A DNA stretch of 64,000 nucleotides from Crateriforma spongiae (GTDB lineage: Bacteria > Planctomycetota > Planctomycetia > Pirellulales > Pirellulaceae), in assembly GCF_012290005.1 (NCBI RefSeq), contig NZ_JAAXMS010000001.1, forward strand, positions 558,001 through 622,000, in the 5' to 3' direction. Numbering within the stretch: the first letter of the stretch is position 1; every line of letters begins with the position of its first letter. The notes below the pieces were generated by a model. That model searched no databases. It was given only the letters and a program-made list of their open reading frames with translations, and was not told the DNA's origin. The position numbers and the translations under genes are program-made. This document shows, piece by piece, positions 1-9,465 of the stretch.

Positions 1-229
1 CGGTGGCCATCACCGCGCAGTCATCTTCGTAGAATCGGTCCGCATCATCCGGAAAAATCTCTGAGGAATGTTTCCCCTCGATTCGCTCGCGTGGGATGCC
101 CAAGCTGTCAACGACGGCCTGGTTGACTTTCAAAATGTTGTTCTGGTTGTCTTTGAGAAAGACCAGTGACGGGATGGCGTCAATGATCAGTTGCCCATAG
201 TGCGATTCACGAAACACTGGCGCGATCAT
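1..229 (-). CDS. PAS-domain sensor protein, N-terminal fragment
   Basis: This is the first 76 codons of a gene that runs off the left edge. The translation opens MIAPVFRESHYGQLI and continues with IIDAIPSLVFLKDNQNNIL and a GIPRERIEGKHSSEIFP segment. That is the typical start of a PAS fold (PAS_4/PAS_9 type), which senses ligands or redox state ahead of a histidine kinase or diguanylate cyclase module. No signal peptide or membrane segment is visible, so a cytoplasmic sensor is likely. The output domain lies outside the window, so kinase versus cyclase cannot be decided. Confidence 0.65.
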   Translation of the reverse strand, partial: MIAPVFRESHYGQLIIDAIPSLVFLKDNQNNILKVNQAVVDSLGIPRERIEGKHSSEIFPDDADRFYEDDCAVMAT

Positions 230-673
230 CCTGCGGCGTCGGGTGGATCCTTTTAGCGTTGGACAGTGTACAGAGTGAACCACCGGGAAGGATACGCATC
301 TATCGGAGCGCAAATTTCATCGATAACGGGCCGGGAAAATTTCGACCGTTGCCCGGTCATGGTGAAGAAAGCTGGATCCTGTCCACCGCCCGACGCCGAC
401 GGCCGCTGAGTCGTGCCCCGAACACATCGGAACGCTCAACGCCGGGGGTGGTACAAGAAACGCATTGGTGGCAATCACCCTGAACCGCCACCTGTGTGGT
501 GCTCGAGATGGGAACGCGGTCGCGCTCCCGCTGCCATGAATTCGACGAAGTCATCTCCGCAGGCTCCAGCAGCAGCGTCTGGGGTTGCTTCAAGGGCCAA
601 TCTAAGCCACAAAATGCTTTACCACAATTAAATAGTCGAAAAAGAACATTTGCTATCGACGTATGGTGAAAAG
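230..673. other. Intergenic region between PAS sensor and LysR gene
   Basis: This 444-base gap separates two divergently transcribed genes. Short overlapping frames exist on both strands, but none shows a recognisable domain or a convincing ribosome binding site. The last 60 bases before the LysR gene are AT-richer than the surroundings, as expected for a promoter, but no clear -35/-10 pair was identified. Confidence 0.4.
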
Positions 674-1597
674 ATGCCTTCTCCCCGTTTCTACGACCTG
701 ACCGCGGCCCAGCTAAACACGTTCTGTCTGGTGATGCGCGAGGGCGGGTACGCCGCAGCGGCCAAAGTCTGCGGGTTGTCGGTGCCCACCGTTTGGCAGC
801 AGGTTCAAGCGATCGAAAGGGTCTATGGGGTCAAGCTGTTTGAAAAAACGGGACGCAGCATCAAGCCCACCGCACCCGCATTGGCGTTGTACCGCCAGAT
901 CGACCCGATTCTGGTCAGTTTGGAATCGACCTTTGACCGGCTAGAAGATTCGATCGCAGCACCCATACGTATCGTCAGCGGGGTGCGAATGATGTTGGAG
1001 GATCTGGCGCGTCCTTTTGCCCGATTCCGCGAGTCTCATGACAACGTGTTGGTGATTTGCCAGGGGAGCGACAAGCGTGCGGAGGAACTGTTATTGAACG
1101 ACCAGGCGGATCTGGCGTTCGCATTGCAGCCCAATCCACAACAGGCCAACGAACGATTGCACTACGAATCGGTTTATACGGTGGACTTCTTGGTCGTCAG
1201 TCCGCCCGAGCATTCGATCATGAAAGCCGATACGCTGCGGTTGGTTGATCTGGCCAAGCAGGACTTGATTGTCACGCGATCGGGATCTCACGGACGTTCT
1301 GCGCTGGAACAAGCATTTCATCGCGAAGGATTGAAACCCAGGGTGGTCGTCGAAACGGACAACAGTGCTTTCACCGTCGCCTGTGTGGCCGCGGGGATGG
1401 GCATTGGCATCCTGGCGGGTAATGCACAGGGATACTTGCGACAGAACCTGCAAACTCGATCAGCTGCCGACCTGATGGGCGTTCGCAGTATCGTCGCGAT
1501 GTGGCGAAAGGGCTTGCTGTTGTCACCAGCGATGAAAGACTTGATCGACGAAGTCAAAGCGATCGGGGGAACGGTCGACGACGTCAGCCAACCGTAA
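674..1597 (+). CDS. LysR-family transcriptional regulator
   Basis: The N-terminus carries a LysR winged helix-turn-helix: LTAAQLNTFCLVMREGGYA, then a recognition helix around SVPTVWQQVQAIE and the wing LFEKTGR. The C-terminal two thirds form a periplasmic-binding-like effector domain ending in the usual TDNSAFTVACVAAGMGIGIL segment. At 307 residues the length is typical. ATG at 674 is preferred over a TTG at 650, which lacks a Shine-Dalgarno sequence. The gene converges on, and overlaps by 14 bases, the NhaC gene. Its target is not shown by the sequence; the adjacent minus-strand metabolic unit is a candidate. Confidence 0.85.
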   Translation: MPSPRFYDLTAAQLNTFCLVMREGGYAAAAKVCGLSVPTVWQQVQAIERVYGVKLFEKTGRSIKPTAPALALYRQIDPILVSLESTFDRLEDSIAAPIRIVSGVRMMLEDLARPFARFRESHDNVLVICQGSDKRAEELLLNDQADLAFALQPNPQQANERLHYESVYTVDFLVVSPPEHSIMKADTLRLVDLAKQDLIVTRSGSHGRSALEQAFHREGLKPRVVVETDNSAFTVACVAAGMGIGILAGNAQGYLRQNLQTRSAADLMGVRSIVAMWRKGLLLSPAMKDLIDEVKAIGGTVDDVSQP

Positions 1598-3329
1598 TCG
1601 CAGTCATGATCGTCCACGCGATCATCGCCAAGACGCCGGCAAGGCACGCTGGAACAATCTGTGTGCGTACGTGTTCCATCAGGTCACAATCCGAGACCAG
1701 CGAACTTAGAATCGTCGTATCGGAGATCGGGCTACACTGATCGCCAAAAACGCTGCCGTTCAAGACCGCGGCAAAGCAAATCATCACGAACCACTGGCCC
1801 GATTCTGCGGGCAATCCTGACGACATCGCGATCGCCATCGGCATCGTCAATGGATAGGCGATGGCATAGGTCCCGAAACTCGTGCCGGTGGCGAACGCGA
1901 TCACCGCGGTCAACACAAACAGGATCGCGGGGAACAGTATTCGCGGGGCGTTTTCGCCGATCGCCGTGGACAAATAAAGTCCACCGCCCAGTTCGGTGGT
2001 GATGCCACCCAGCACGACCGCCAGGACCAAGATCACCGACACAACGGTGACGCTTTTCAGTCCATCGCCGACGCCTTCGACCAATGACGGCAACTTCATG
2101 CCACGCACCAGTGCGGCGGCAATGGCAACGCCCAGTGCCGCCGCGAAGGCCCAACGCACCTTCGGGCTATCGTAAAGTCCCGTGCCGACTGCGATACCGA
2201 TCAGCGTTAGCAGCGGCAACGCGAATTCCCAGGGGTTGGCCCGATAGTCGGGATCAATTTGGTTGTCAGGGTCCCCTTCAAAGCCCATCGGTTCGATGGT
2301 GTCGGCACTGACGTGCACATCGCCGGTGGTGACGGGATTGCCTTGCCGGCGGGCTCTGGCGATTGCCGCCCGAAAACGTTTACCCAGAAACGGTGCTTTG
2401 TCGATCGATAGCAGAAACGTTCCGGTGATGGCAAAGATGCTGTAAAAGCTAAGCGGTGCACATTGGAAAAAGAATCCGATGCGATCCGCCTCCGTGGCCA
2501 AGTAAGCCACTCCGGGAACCGCAATCAACGATTGCACATAGCCCGGCCAAGCGTTGAAGGCGATCAATGATGCAATCGGCGATGCCGTGGAATCGACCAC
2601 ATAGCTAAGTTCTTCCGGGCTGATCCGGTTTCGATCGGTGATCGGCTTGACGGTGGTCCCGACCAGCACCGTGCTGACCGTGCCGCCTTGGAAAAACAAC
2701 ACTCCCAGAACCCAAGCGACCAACTTCGCCGAACGTGGGCCACGCACAAACTTGCCGCACACCCATTCGGCGAACGCCAACGCGGCGCCGGTTCGCGACC
2801 AAACGCCAAGCAACGCGCCCAACAGCCACAAATACAAAAGTGTGATTCCGGCGGCGCGTGTCGATGCCAAACCGGGCAACAAAACCGCATCCGTCAAATC
2901 GTATTGCTGTAAAACCAAAGCCCCCGACAAGATCCCCAGCAGCAGTGCCGGCAACGGTTCGCGAAAGGTCACGCAAAACGCCAAAGTGATGACCGCGGGC
3001 AAAATGGACCAGATGCCAAAATGCCTTCCCACGGTGACGCGAACCGCAGGCGCCGAATCATCGGGCGACGTGACCAGCAAGCTGTCCGATGATGTTTTTT
3101 CCTCTTGAATCTTCTCCCGCAGGTCATCGGCGGTTGCGATCAGGTCGGGGCTGACTTGAACGTCCTGGCCGCCTTGGCTGGTGAATTGCTCGATCCAGTT
3201 TTCATCAGCCACGCGGCCGGCGATCAAGGACAAAACCACGCAGAAAACAATTGCCAGCGGTGCAAACGCGGCACTGTGAAGCCAACGTCCAATCGTCGAT
3301 GTGGAGGCCGGTTGGGATGGATTTTTCAT
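1584..3329 (-). CDS. NhaC-family Na+/H+ antiporter-like membrane transporter
   Basis: This is a 581-residue polytopic membrane protein with roughly eleven to twelve hydrophobic segments. Characteristic NhaC/IT-superfamily motifs include FFQGGTVSTVLVGTTVKPITD, FATGTSFGTYAIAYP and NGSVFGDQCSPISDTTILSS. A soluble insertion of about 90 residues lies between the first and second membrane segments. The family exchanges Na+ for H+ at the inner membrane, and some relatives carry organic anions. The start codon overlaps the stop of the epimerase gene by four bases (ATGA), so translation is probably coupled. Placement after the epimerase suggests a transport role for the same pathway, but that is inference. 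Confidence 0.8.
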   Translation of the reverse strand: MKNPSQPASTSTIGRWLHSAAFAPLAIVFCVVLSLIAGRVADENWIEQFTSQGGQDVQVSPDLIATADDLREKIQEEKTSSDSLLVTSPDDSAPAVRVTVGRHFGIWSILPAVITLAFCVTFREPLPALLLGILSGALVLQQYDLTDAVLLPGLASTRAAGITLLYLWLLGALLGVWSRTGAALAFAEWVCGKFVRGPRSAKLVAWVLGVLFFQGGTVSTVLVGTTVKPITDRNRISPEELSYVVDSTASPIASLIAFNAWPGYVQSLIAVPGVAYLATEADRIGFFFQCAPLSFYSIFAITGTFLLSIDKAPFLGKRFRAAIARARRQGNPVTTGDVHVSADTIEPMGFEGDPDNQIDPDYRANPWEFALPLLTLIGIAVGTGLYDSPKVRWAFAAALGVAIAAALVRGMKLPSLVEGVGDGLKSVTVVSVILVLAVVLGGITTELGGGLYLSTAIGENAPRILFPAILFVLTAVIAFATGTSFGTYAIAYPLTMPMAIAMSSGLPAESGQWFVMICFAAVLNGSVFGDQCSPISDTTILSSLVSDCDLMEHVRTQIVPACLAGVLAMIAWTIMTAITVG

Positions 3330-4369
3330 TCGGAATGTTGTCGCATGGATGCCGCGTGACCGTTGCCGACCGCAAGTGTAACGATTCCTCGGTCTACGCT
3401 GGCTCCCATCGCCGGGTCAGAATCCAAAAGTTCGGCGCCGTCCAAGTCCGCGAAATCTAGCAATGGCAACAACTGCGCAGCGGCGCTGATTCCAATGGAG
3501 CTTTCCACCATACAGCCGACCATTGTTGATAATCCCAAACGTCGGGCTTGGCGTAGCATGTCGAACGCGGGGGTCAGCCCACCACACTTGCAAAGCTTGA
3601 CGCTGATCCCGTGATACATTCCCGAGCACTTGGCGACGTCCGCCACAACTTGACAATCTTCATCGGCGATCAGGGGCAGTCGGCTGTGGGTGAACACGTC
3701 TCGCTTGGCCGACTCCGATGCATCGATTGGCAGCGGCTGTTCGATGAACTGAACGTTCAGCGTTTTCATTGCCTGTGACATGGCAATCGTTTTGTCGACG
3801 TCCCAGCCACCGTTGGCATCGACGCGAAATACCGCATCGGTTTCTTGCCGCAGACGCCGCACGATGTCCAGGTCGTCATCGGATCCCAGCTTGATCTTGT
3901 AGACCGGCCAACCGGGACGTTGACGGAGTTTCGTGACCATACGATCGATGGTGTCTAATCCGATAGTAAAGCTGGACGGTACTTTCGAAGTCCAGTCCAG
4001 GCCCCAAATCTGATACGTCGGAACGTTCTGGTGTTTTGCAGCCCAGTCGCAAACGGCCGAATCGATCGCCGACAAGGCAAAGGTGTCCGGCAAGATCCGC
4101 TGGGCGACTCGGTCCCAGATCTGTTTCACCCCACCGCTGCAGGGCAGTATTTCCGTCATCCCAGACAAAGTGTCGGCAGCGATGCGAATGTTTTCTTGTA
4201 TCGATTCAGCGGTTCGACCATAGAACCGATTCTCGGTGACTTCGCCCCATCCCACATGATCCAAATGCTGCAACTGGACGATCACACTGCGCTGCGTCTG
4301 AATCGTTTCGCGAGAAATACCGAACGGATGCTCGGTGTGCAGCGTCACTGTCTCACTGAGAATCTGCAT
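3326..4369 (-). CDS. Enolase-superfamily epimerase (dipeptide epimerase or DgcA-like N-acetyl-D-glutamate racemase)
   Basis: At 347 residues this is a typical muconate-lactonising-type enolase-superfamily enzyme. It has an N-terminal capping domain, then a barrel with the catalytic KIK pair (K158, K160), metal ligands D184 (RVDANGG), E210 (FIEQPLP) and D236 (IADED), and the opposite-face lysines K258/K261 (SVKLCKCGG). Such enzymes abstract an alpha proton and racemise or epimerise. Dipeptide epimerases (Ala-Glu) are the closest textbook family. Direct coupling to a DUF1611 gene is the arrangement of dgcN-dgcA, where the enzyme racemises N-acetyl-D-glutamate. The start overlaps the upstream stop by one base (TGATG). 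Confidence 0.8.
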   Translation of the reverse strand: MQILSETVTLHTEHPFGISRETIQTQRSVIVQLQHLDHVGWGEVTENRFYGRTAESIQENIRIAADTLSGMTEILPCSGGVKQIWDRVAQRILPDTFALSAIDSAVCDWAAKHQNVPTYQIWGLDWTSKVPSSFTIGLDTIDRMVTKLRQRPGWPVYKIKLGSDDDLDIVRRLRQETDAVFRVDANGGWDVDKTIAMSQAMKTLNVQFIEQPLPIDASESAKRDVFTHSRLPLIADEDCQVVADVAKCSGMYHGISVKLCKCGGLTPAFDMLRQARRLGLSTMVGCMVESSIGISAAAQLLPLLDFADLDGAELLDSDPAMGASVDRGIVTLAVGNGHAASMRQHSE

Positions 4370-5427
4370 CAGGCTTGTTGTTCTTGTTTCAAGCGGATCA
4401 CGGCATCGACCAGGACCTCGGGACCATTGCGATAAACATCACAAACCGGAAAACCAAATTCCTCATAAGCTCGCTGCATTTCGGATTCGGCTTCGGCATC
4501 GGATAGCAGTGATGTGTTGGCGGCGATCCCGATGATTCGGCACGGGTGTCGCAGATTGGCCATCGCCACGGATAAATTTATCAATGTACGCAGCGGTGGA
4601 ATCGCAACGCCATCAAGCCCTTTGACGAAATCACGACCGGGTTGATAACAGAACACCAACCCATCGGGAGCGCAGCCGTGCAGCAAGCCCAGCGTGACCG
4701 CCGAAAACATCGGGTGCGATAAACTGCCCTGCCCTTCGATCAACAAAACGTCATGGTTCTGATGGTCCAGCGTCAAACGTTCGGCCGCACCGTTGACGAA
4801 GTCGGCGACGACGCAATCGATGGGAATTCCTGTGCCGGCAATCATGATCCCGGTTTGTCCGGTTGCCGCAAAGCCGGCGTCCACCCCTCGACGTTGAAGG
4901 CCGTTTTGGATTTCCAAACAGGTCACCATTTTTCCCAGACTGCAATCATTCCCAATGGCATGGATGCGCAGACAGTTTCGGTCAAACGCGGCACAGCTGG
5001 CGACCGATCTAAAATCGTTCTTGCGAACGTCAATCAAACGGCTGCCTGATCTTTCGGCCGCATCCACCCATTCGGGACGGTTGCATAGAAATTCATGCAA
5101 GCCCGAGACGACGTCGATGCCGCGATCGATGGCGGCGTCAATCAGGTCGTCCCAACGTGGCGGTAATTTGCCGCCCGGTGGCGCAATTCCCACGAAAACG
5201 GCATCGATGTCGTGATGGTCGATCGTTCCAAGTACGGGGATCCCGTCGCACACCGGCGAATCGATTCCCAGAACCGTCCCGGCGTCAGATCCCGTATGAT
5301 CGCGATCGATCAACGCGACCACGTTATCGCCACGGTACCGCAAAAGATTGATCGCGGTCTTTGCCAAGAAAGGCGTCGAAAATCCGTCGGTCAACAGTGC
5401 GATGCGTTGGTATTTGCGAAGGTCCAT
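4369..5427 (-). CDS. DUF1611 family protein (DgcN-like D-glutamate N-acetyltransferase candidate)
   Basis: This is a 352-residue protein with the two-part DUF1611 layout. The N-terminal Rossmann-like domain carries VFVGIAPPGGKLPPRW, and the P-loop-like domain carries HAIGNDCSLGKMVTCLEI followed by GQTGIMIAGTGIPIDCVVAD and IEGQGSLSHP. The start is the ATG at MDLRKYQRIALL; the open frame continues 107 codons upstream, but that part is low-complexity and not family-like. Some members have been characterised as DgcN, which N-acetylates D-glutamate before racemisation by DgcA. Translation is coupled to the downstream epimerase. The substrate here is inferred from neighbourhood only. Confidence 0.75.
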   Translation of the reverse strand: MDLRKYQRIALLTDGFSTPFLAKTAINLLRYRGDNVVALIDRDHTGSDAGTVLGIDSPVCDGIPVLGTIDHHDIDAVFVGIAPPGGKLPPRWDDLIDAAIDRGIDVVSGLHEFLCNRPEWVDAAERSGSRLIDVRKNDFRSVASCAAFDRNCLRIHAIGNDCSLGKMVTCLEIQNGLQRRGVDAGFAATGQTGIMIAGTGIPIDCVVADFVNGAAERLTLDHQNHDVLLIEGQGSLSHPMFSAVTLGLLHGCAPDGLVFCYQPGRDFVKGLDGVAIPPLRTLINLSVAMANLRHPCRIIGIAANTSLLSDAEAESEMQRAYEEFGFPVCDVYRNGPEVLVDAVIRLKQEQQA

Positions 5428-5510
5428 CGTTGCCGTCGAATGAATGTTCGGACGCTGGGAACAAGAGTTGTTGGTCAAAGGATCGCGACGGAATTTGGCG
5501 TCACCAAAAG

Positions 5511-8500
5511 CTACGATTGGGCCACGCCTTCCTTGATCAGGTTGATCAAGTCTTGGGTGTTCAGCTTGGCAGCCCCATCGGTACCGTCCAACACACCGGC
5601 GACCAGTTCGCGTTTGTCGGCGTGCATCTGCAGAATTTGTTCTTCGATGGTCCCCTGGGCGACCAGACGATAGACCGTCACCGGGCGTTCTTGGCCGATT
5701 CGGTGCGCCCGGTCGGTCGCCTGGTCTTCCACCGCCGGGTTCCACCACGGATCCAGATGGAAAACGTAATCAGCCGCGGTCAGGTTCAGTCCCGTCCCGC
5801 CGGCTTTCAGCGAAATCAGGAACAGGTCGCCTTCACCATTTTGGAAAGCATCCACCCGGCGTTGACGTTCTTTGGCAGGAGTGCTGCCGTCCAAGTACTG
5901 ATAGGCAATGCCTTGCTGGTCCAATTCTTTGCGAACCACATCCAAGTGCTTGACGAACTGGCTGAACACCAAAGCCCTATGGTCTTCGTCACGCAATTCG
6001 TTGATCAATTCCATCATTAGGCTCAACTTTGCTGAACCCTTTTTCCACGAGCGATCGACCAACTGGGGATGGCAGGAAAGCTGACGTAACTTGGTCAACC
6101 AAGCGAGCGTGCGAATCCGGCGATCGCCTTCGCCTTTTTCCGCAATCGCGGCACCGGACAATTCCGCGACCGCGGCCATCCGGGCTTCCTCGTACAAGCG
6201 GCGTTCTTCCTTGGACAAAACCGCTTGCACAGTGATTTCCGTCCGCGGTGGCAGCTCGGTCAACACCTTTTCTTTGGTCCGACGCAGGATGAATGGACGT
6301 ACCAGACGGGCCAATGATGTGCGACGTTCATCGTCACGGTGTCGTTCGATGGGTTCCGCGAATCGGTTGCGGAAACGATCCCAGGATCCCAGCAATCCTG
6401 GGCTCAGGGTCCGAAACAGGCTCCACAATTCGCCCAGGTGATTTTCCAACGGCGTTCCGGAAAGCCCGATTCGCCAGTTGGCATCGATTCGTCGAATGGA
6501 CTGAGCCGTCTTGGTTTGCGCGTTCTTGATGAACTGAGCTTCATCCAAAACCAGAGTGTTCCAGATGCGACTGGCAAAGCGTTTCGCGTCCCGCTGCAAC
6601 AATTGGTAACTGACGATGACCAAATCGTCGGCTTTGGCTGTTTTGATCAATTCATCGCGGTTCGAATCGCGATACAAGATCGGATTCAGAGTGGGGGCAA
6701 ACCGGTTTGCTTCGCGGACCCAGTTGTCCCCCACGCTGGTCGGCGCGATGACCAGGGCCGGACCGCCATCGCCGCGATCGCACAGAACGCCCAACGCTTG
6801 GACCGTTTTTCCCAGACCCATGTCGTCGGCCAAGACACCACCAACGCCCCATCGGCTTAAGCGGGCCAGCCATTGGTAACCTTCCAATTGATAGTGTCGA
6901 AATTCGACATCCAATTCGGATGGCTTTTCGGGAGTCCAGTCGTGCAAGGATTGCAGATTTTCGATCGACTGGTGCCATCGATCGGCCGCCTCCAAAATGA
7001 CGTCTTCGCCGATTAAGTCTTGGACCGACGGAACCGCCGCATCGGCGATCTTCAGGCCGCCGCGTTCGGACACCACGCTATCACTTAACTGCCGCAAACG
7101 CTGGCGGAATTCGTCACTGATTTTGGCGAATTCACGATCGCCGACACGGACGAGCGATCGGTTGTCTTGAACCGCCGATAGGACATCGGACAACGCGACT
7201 TGGTGGCCTTGAAGATCGATCACTCCCGACATGCCGAACCAGTCACGCCGGTCGTCGATTTGGACCCGCAACGATGACGGTGTGATTTCGCCACGCACTC
7301 GTATCGATTCGCCTTCGGGCCAAATGATTCGCGGGGCTTCTTCGCCGGCGGCGTGCAGACGCCCTAACAAGTCCAATGAGTCTTCGTCGGTTTCGGCGAC
7401 CCAGCGATAGGAACCGTCAGACGAAAACTGATGCAAGGCGAACCGCTCGGTCACCTGGTCGGCCACATTTCGCTCGACCGCCAAATCGCGGCCCAACCGG
7501 ATGGGGCCTTCGGGCGTTAAGCAGGTCACCGTCTGCGGCGGCGCACCGGGTATCATCAAGTGTTCGAATCGTGGGTCGTGCATTCCCAGCGCGACCTTGG
7601 TGCCGGCACCCACCCGCGGTCGCAATTCGATCACCAGTTCGGGCTCGACTTGTTCCAGGGGCCCGGCCAGTTGCAACGGCAAGTCGACGTTGATCAACGA
7701 ATGGATCTTGGACGCTTGGACCGCCAACAAATTGGCCGTCTCAAAGTCCAGCAAAGCGTCTTCCCAATCCGAACGCAGCAAGAATTCGAACATGCGAATC
7801 GCCCGTTGCGATGGCAACGGGCAATAGACGATCCGATCTTGGTCCTGATCGACGATCAACAGCACCGGTTCGGACGGGCTGGCGTAGCCCTTGATGATGT
7901 CGCAAGATTCGGTGTTCAGCGGTTGCCCACCAAGGTGCAATTTCGGGCGAAACTTGGTGCGGATCGCTTCATCCTCAGGAGAGGATTCTTGTTCGGGACC
8001 GTCCTGGTCACCGGCTTCGTCAATCTCGATCACTTCAATCGCCAGTGACAGCTGTCCTGATTGAACGGACACACCGCGTGCATCTTGGTCGTCCCAAACG
8101 ACGTTGGGGTGTCCGATCAACAATCGGATGGCCTGGAATTCGCTGAAGTGGTCTTCGTTGAAGCTGTAGCTGGGGTCGGCCACCAATGCGGCGATTTGGC
8201 CGTCGATCGGCTGGTGGCTGAAATCCCTTTGTAATAGATCATAGGCCCTCAGTTCACGACCTTTGGTCCATCCACGACCGCTTTTGCGCGGACGTTGTTC
8301 ATAGGCACGCACCGATACCGGACAGTAATAACGTGCGTCGGTGATGCCGATCCGCCATTGCAAACGCGTGGTGGGAACGTCGTTGGGCTGCTGTAAATTG
8401 TCGGCCAGGGTCAACAATTCTTTGACCAGCTCGCGACCGTCGGATACGGAATCGCGTTCCAATGACCCGAAAAATTCCAGCACCTGCTGGATGTTTCGTC

Positions 8501-8867
8501 GGCCCAATTGTTCTTGAAGCCACCAGGCACACGCCAGCGTGTGGGGACACGATCCATCGCGTTGAAAACTGACGCATTCGCAAACTGCGTCGGCTCGCAA
8601 CGAAACCTGGAAGGCTTCGACTTCGTCCAAGTCGACATCGTCGTCAGGGATGATGTGGATCTGGACGGTTTCGGTTTTTTGACGATTTCCGGCGACACGA
8701 AAATCGAATCGAATATCCCCGTCGTTCTGGTGCAGTGTGGGCTGTTCTACCTTCAGCAACGCGGCGCGTTTGTCCAGCGATTCATCGTGGACGTCGACCA
8801 GATTTTGTGCGGCTTCCACCACCAACAAGCCAAATGCTGCCAGTGAATCACTTGAAAGCAAATCCAT
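5511..8867 (-). CDS. SNF2-family DEAD/H helicase with N-terminal SWIM zinc motif
   Basis: This 1118-residue protein has a SWIM zinc motif near residues 96-109 (CEC, then CPH), a long middle region, and a C-terminal Swi2/Snf2 motor. The motor shows motif I DDMGLGKT (about residue 680), motif II DEAQ (about 773), motif III LSGTPLENHLGELW, and the helicase C signature GTGLNLTAADYVFHLDPWWN followed by DRAHRIGQ. Bacterial members (RapA/HepA-like and SWIM-SNF2) are ATP-driven DNA or RNA-polymerase remodellers. The ATG at 8867 is preferred over a TTG at 8924. It ends 83 bases before the DUF1611 gene, so co-transcription is possible but a functional link is not implied. Confidence 0.9.
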   Translation of the reverse strand: MDLLSSDSLAAFGLLVVEAAQNLVDVHDESLDKRAALLKVEQPTLHQNDGDIRFDFRVAGNRQKTETVQIHIIPDDDVDLDEVEAFQVSLRADAVCECVSFQRDGSCPHTLACAWWLQEQLGRRNIQQVLEFFGSLERDSVSDGRELVKELLTLADNLQQPNDVPTTRLQWRIGITDARYYCPVSVRAYEQRPRKSGRGWTKGRELRAYDLLQRDFSHQPIDGQIAALVADPSYSFNEDHFSEFQAIRLLIGHPNVVWDDQDARGVSVQSGQLSLAIEVIEIDEAGDQDGPEQESSPEDEAIRTKFRPKLHLGGQPLNTESCDIIKGYASPSEPVLLIVDQDQDRIVYCPLPSQRAIRMFEFLLRSDWEDALLDFETANLLAVQASKIHSLINVDLPLQLAGPLEQVEPELVIELRPRVGAGTKVALGMHDPRFEHLMIPGAPPQTVTCLTPEGPIRLGRDLAVERNVADQVTERFALHQFSSDGSYRWVAETDEDSLDLLGRLHAAGEEAPRIIWPEGESIRVRGEITPSSLRVQIDDRRDWFGMSGVIDLQGHQVALSDVLSAVQDNRSLVRVGDREFAKISDEFRQRLRQLSDSVVSERGGLKIADAAVPSVQDLIGEDVILEAADRWHQSIENLQSLHDWTPEKPSELDVEFRHYQLEGYQWLARLSRWGVGGVLADDMGLGKTVQALGVLCDRGDGGPALVIAPTSVGDNWVREANRFAPTLNPILYRDSNRDELIKTAKADDLVIVSYQLLQRDAKRFASRIWNTLVLDEAQFIKNAQTKTAQSIRRIDANWRIGLSGTPLENHLGELWSLFRTLSPGLLGSWDRFRNRFAEPIERHRDDERRTSLARLVRPFILRRTKEKVLTELPPRTEITVQAVLSKEERRLYEEARMAAVAELSGAAIAEKGEGDRRIRTLAWLTKLRQLSCHPQLVDRSWKKGSAKLSLMMELINELRDEDHRALVFSQFVKHLDVVRKELDQQGIAYQYLDGSTPAKERQRRVDAFQNGEGDLFLISLKAGGTGLNLTAADYVFHLDPWWNPAVEDQATDRAHRIGQERPVTVYRLVAQGTIEEQILQMHADKRELVAGVLDGTDGAAKLNTQDLINLIKEGVAQS

Positions 8868-9102
8868 ACAGGGAAATCCGTTCGCGTTTCGTGTATCAGC
8901 CAAGCCCACCAGTTTAACGGCCAAGTTAGTCTTGACGATGCCGGCGTGACGAAAGTTTGCCGTTACCCCCGCCCGGCGGGCCGTTTGGCGGACTGTGCAC
9001 CGCCACGCCGGACACTACAGTGTTCGGTCTTCCGCTGGGATCGACCAGTTTTTTTGCCGGCGATCCCGCAACCCCGATTCCCATCAGCACGAGGTTACAG
9101 CG

Positions 9103-9465
9103 ATGCCAAAATTGACGATCGAAGGCGTGGGCGAATTCGAAGTCGCCCCTGGAAAGCGGTTGATCAAGGCTCTGGTCGAAGACGCCGGGACGGATCAATT
9201 GCACGCCTGTGGTGGCTTCAGCCGATGCACGACGTGTCGCGTCGAATTTTTGGACGGCGAACCGGACAAAATGACCGCCGCGGAAAAAGAAACGTTAAAA
9301 GTCCGTGAAGTCGACCAGCCCGGGGTACGTCTTAGCTGCCAAATCGCCTGTGACCACGACATGTCAGTGCGTCTGATCAGCCGATTGGAAGGCAGCGGTC
9401 GCAAGGATCAAGGTTCACCGGTGGCCGACGATATCGAACCGACCCCGAATTGGGTTGAAAAATAG
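9103..9465 (+). CDS. 2Fe-2S ferredoxin (adrenodoxin-type cluster loop)
   Basis: This is a 120-residue soluble protein with the beta-grasp ferredoxin fold. The cluster ligands are in ACGGFSRCTTC (spacing CX5CX2C, as in adrenodoxin-type rather than plant-type CX4C) and a final cysteine in RLSCQIAC. The start at MPKLTIEGVG is supported by a GAGG ribosome binding site about ten bases upstream; in-frame sequence further upstream is not family-like. It would carry single electrons to an oxidoreductase that is not encoded nearby. Its last 58 bases overlap the 3' end of the convergent hydrolase gene. Confidence 0.88.
   Translation: MPKLTIEGVGEFEVAPGKRLIKALVEDAGTDQLHACGGFSRCTTCRVEFLDGEPDKMTAAEKETLKVREVDQPGVRLSCQIACDHDMSVRLISRLEGSGRKDQGSPVADDIEPTPNWVEK

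Noticed and set aside
230-673. Small overlapping frames of 72-78 residues
   Set aside because: No ribosome binding sites or domain features, and they overlap each other on both strands.
5428-5748. 107-codon upstream extension of the DUF1611 gene
   Set aside because: Sequence is Gly/Arg/Pro-rich, overlaps the helicase gene end and lacks homology features; ATG at 5427 gives the family start.
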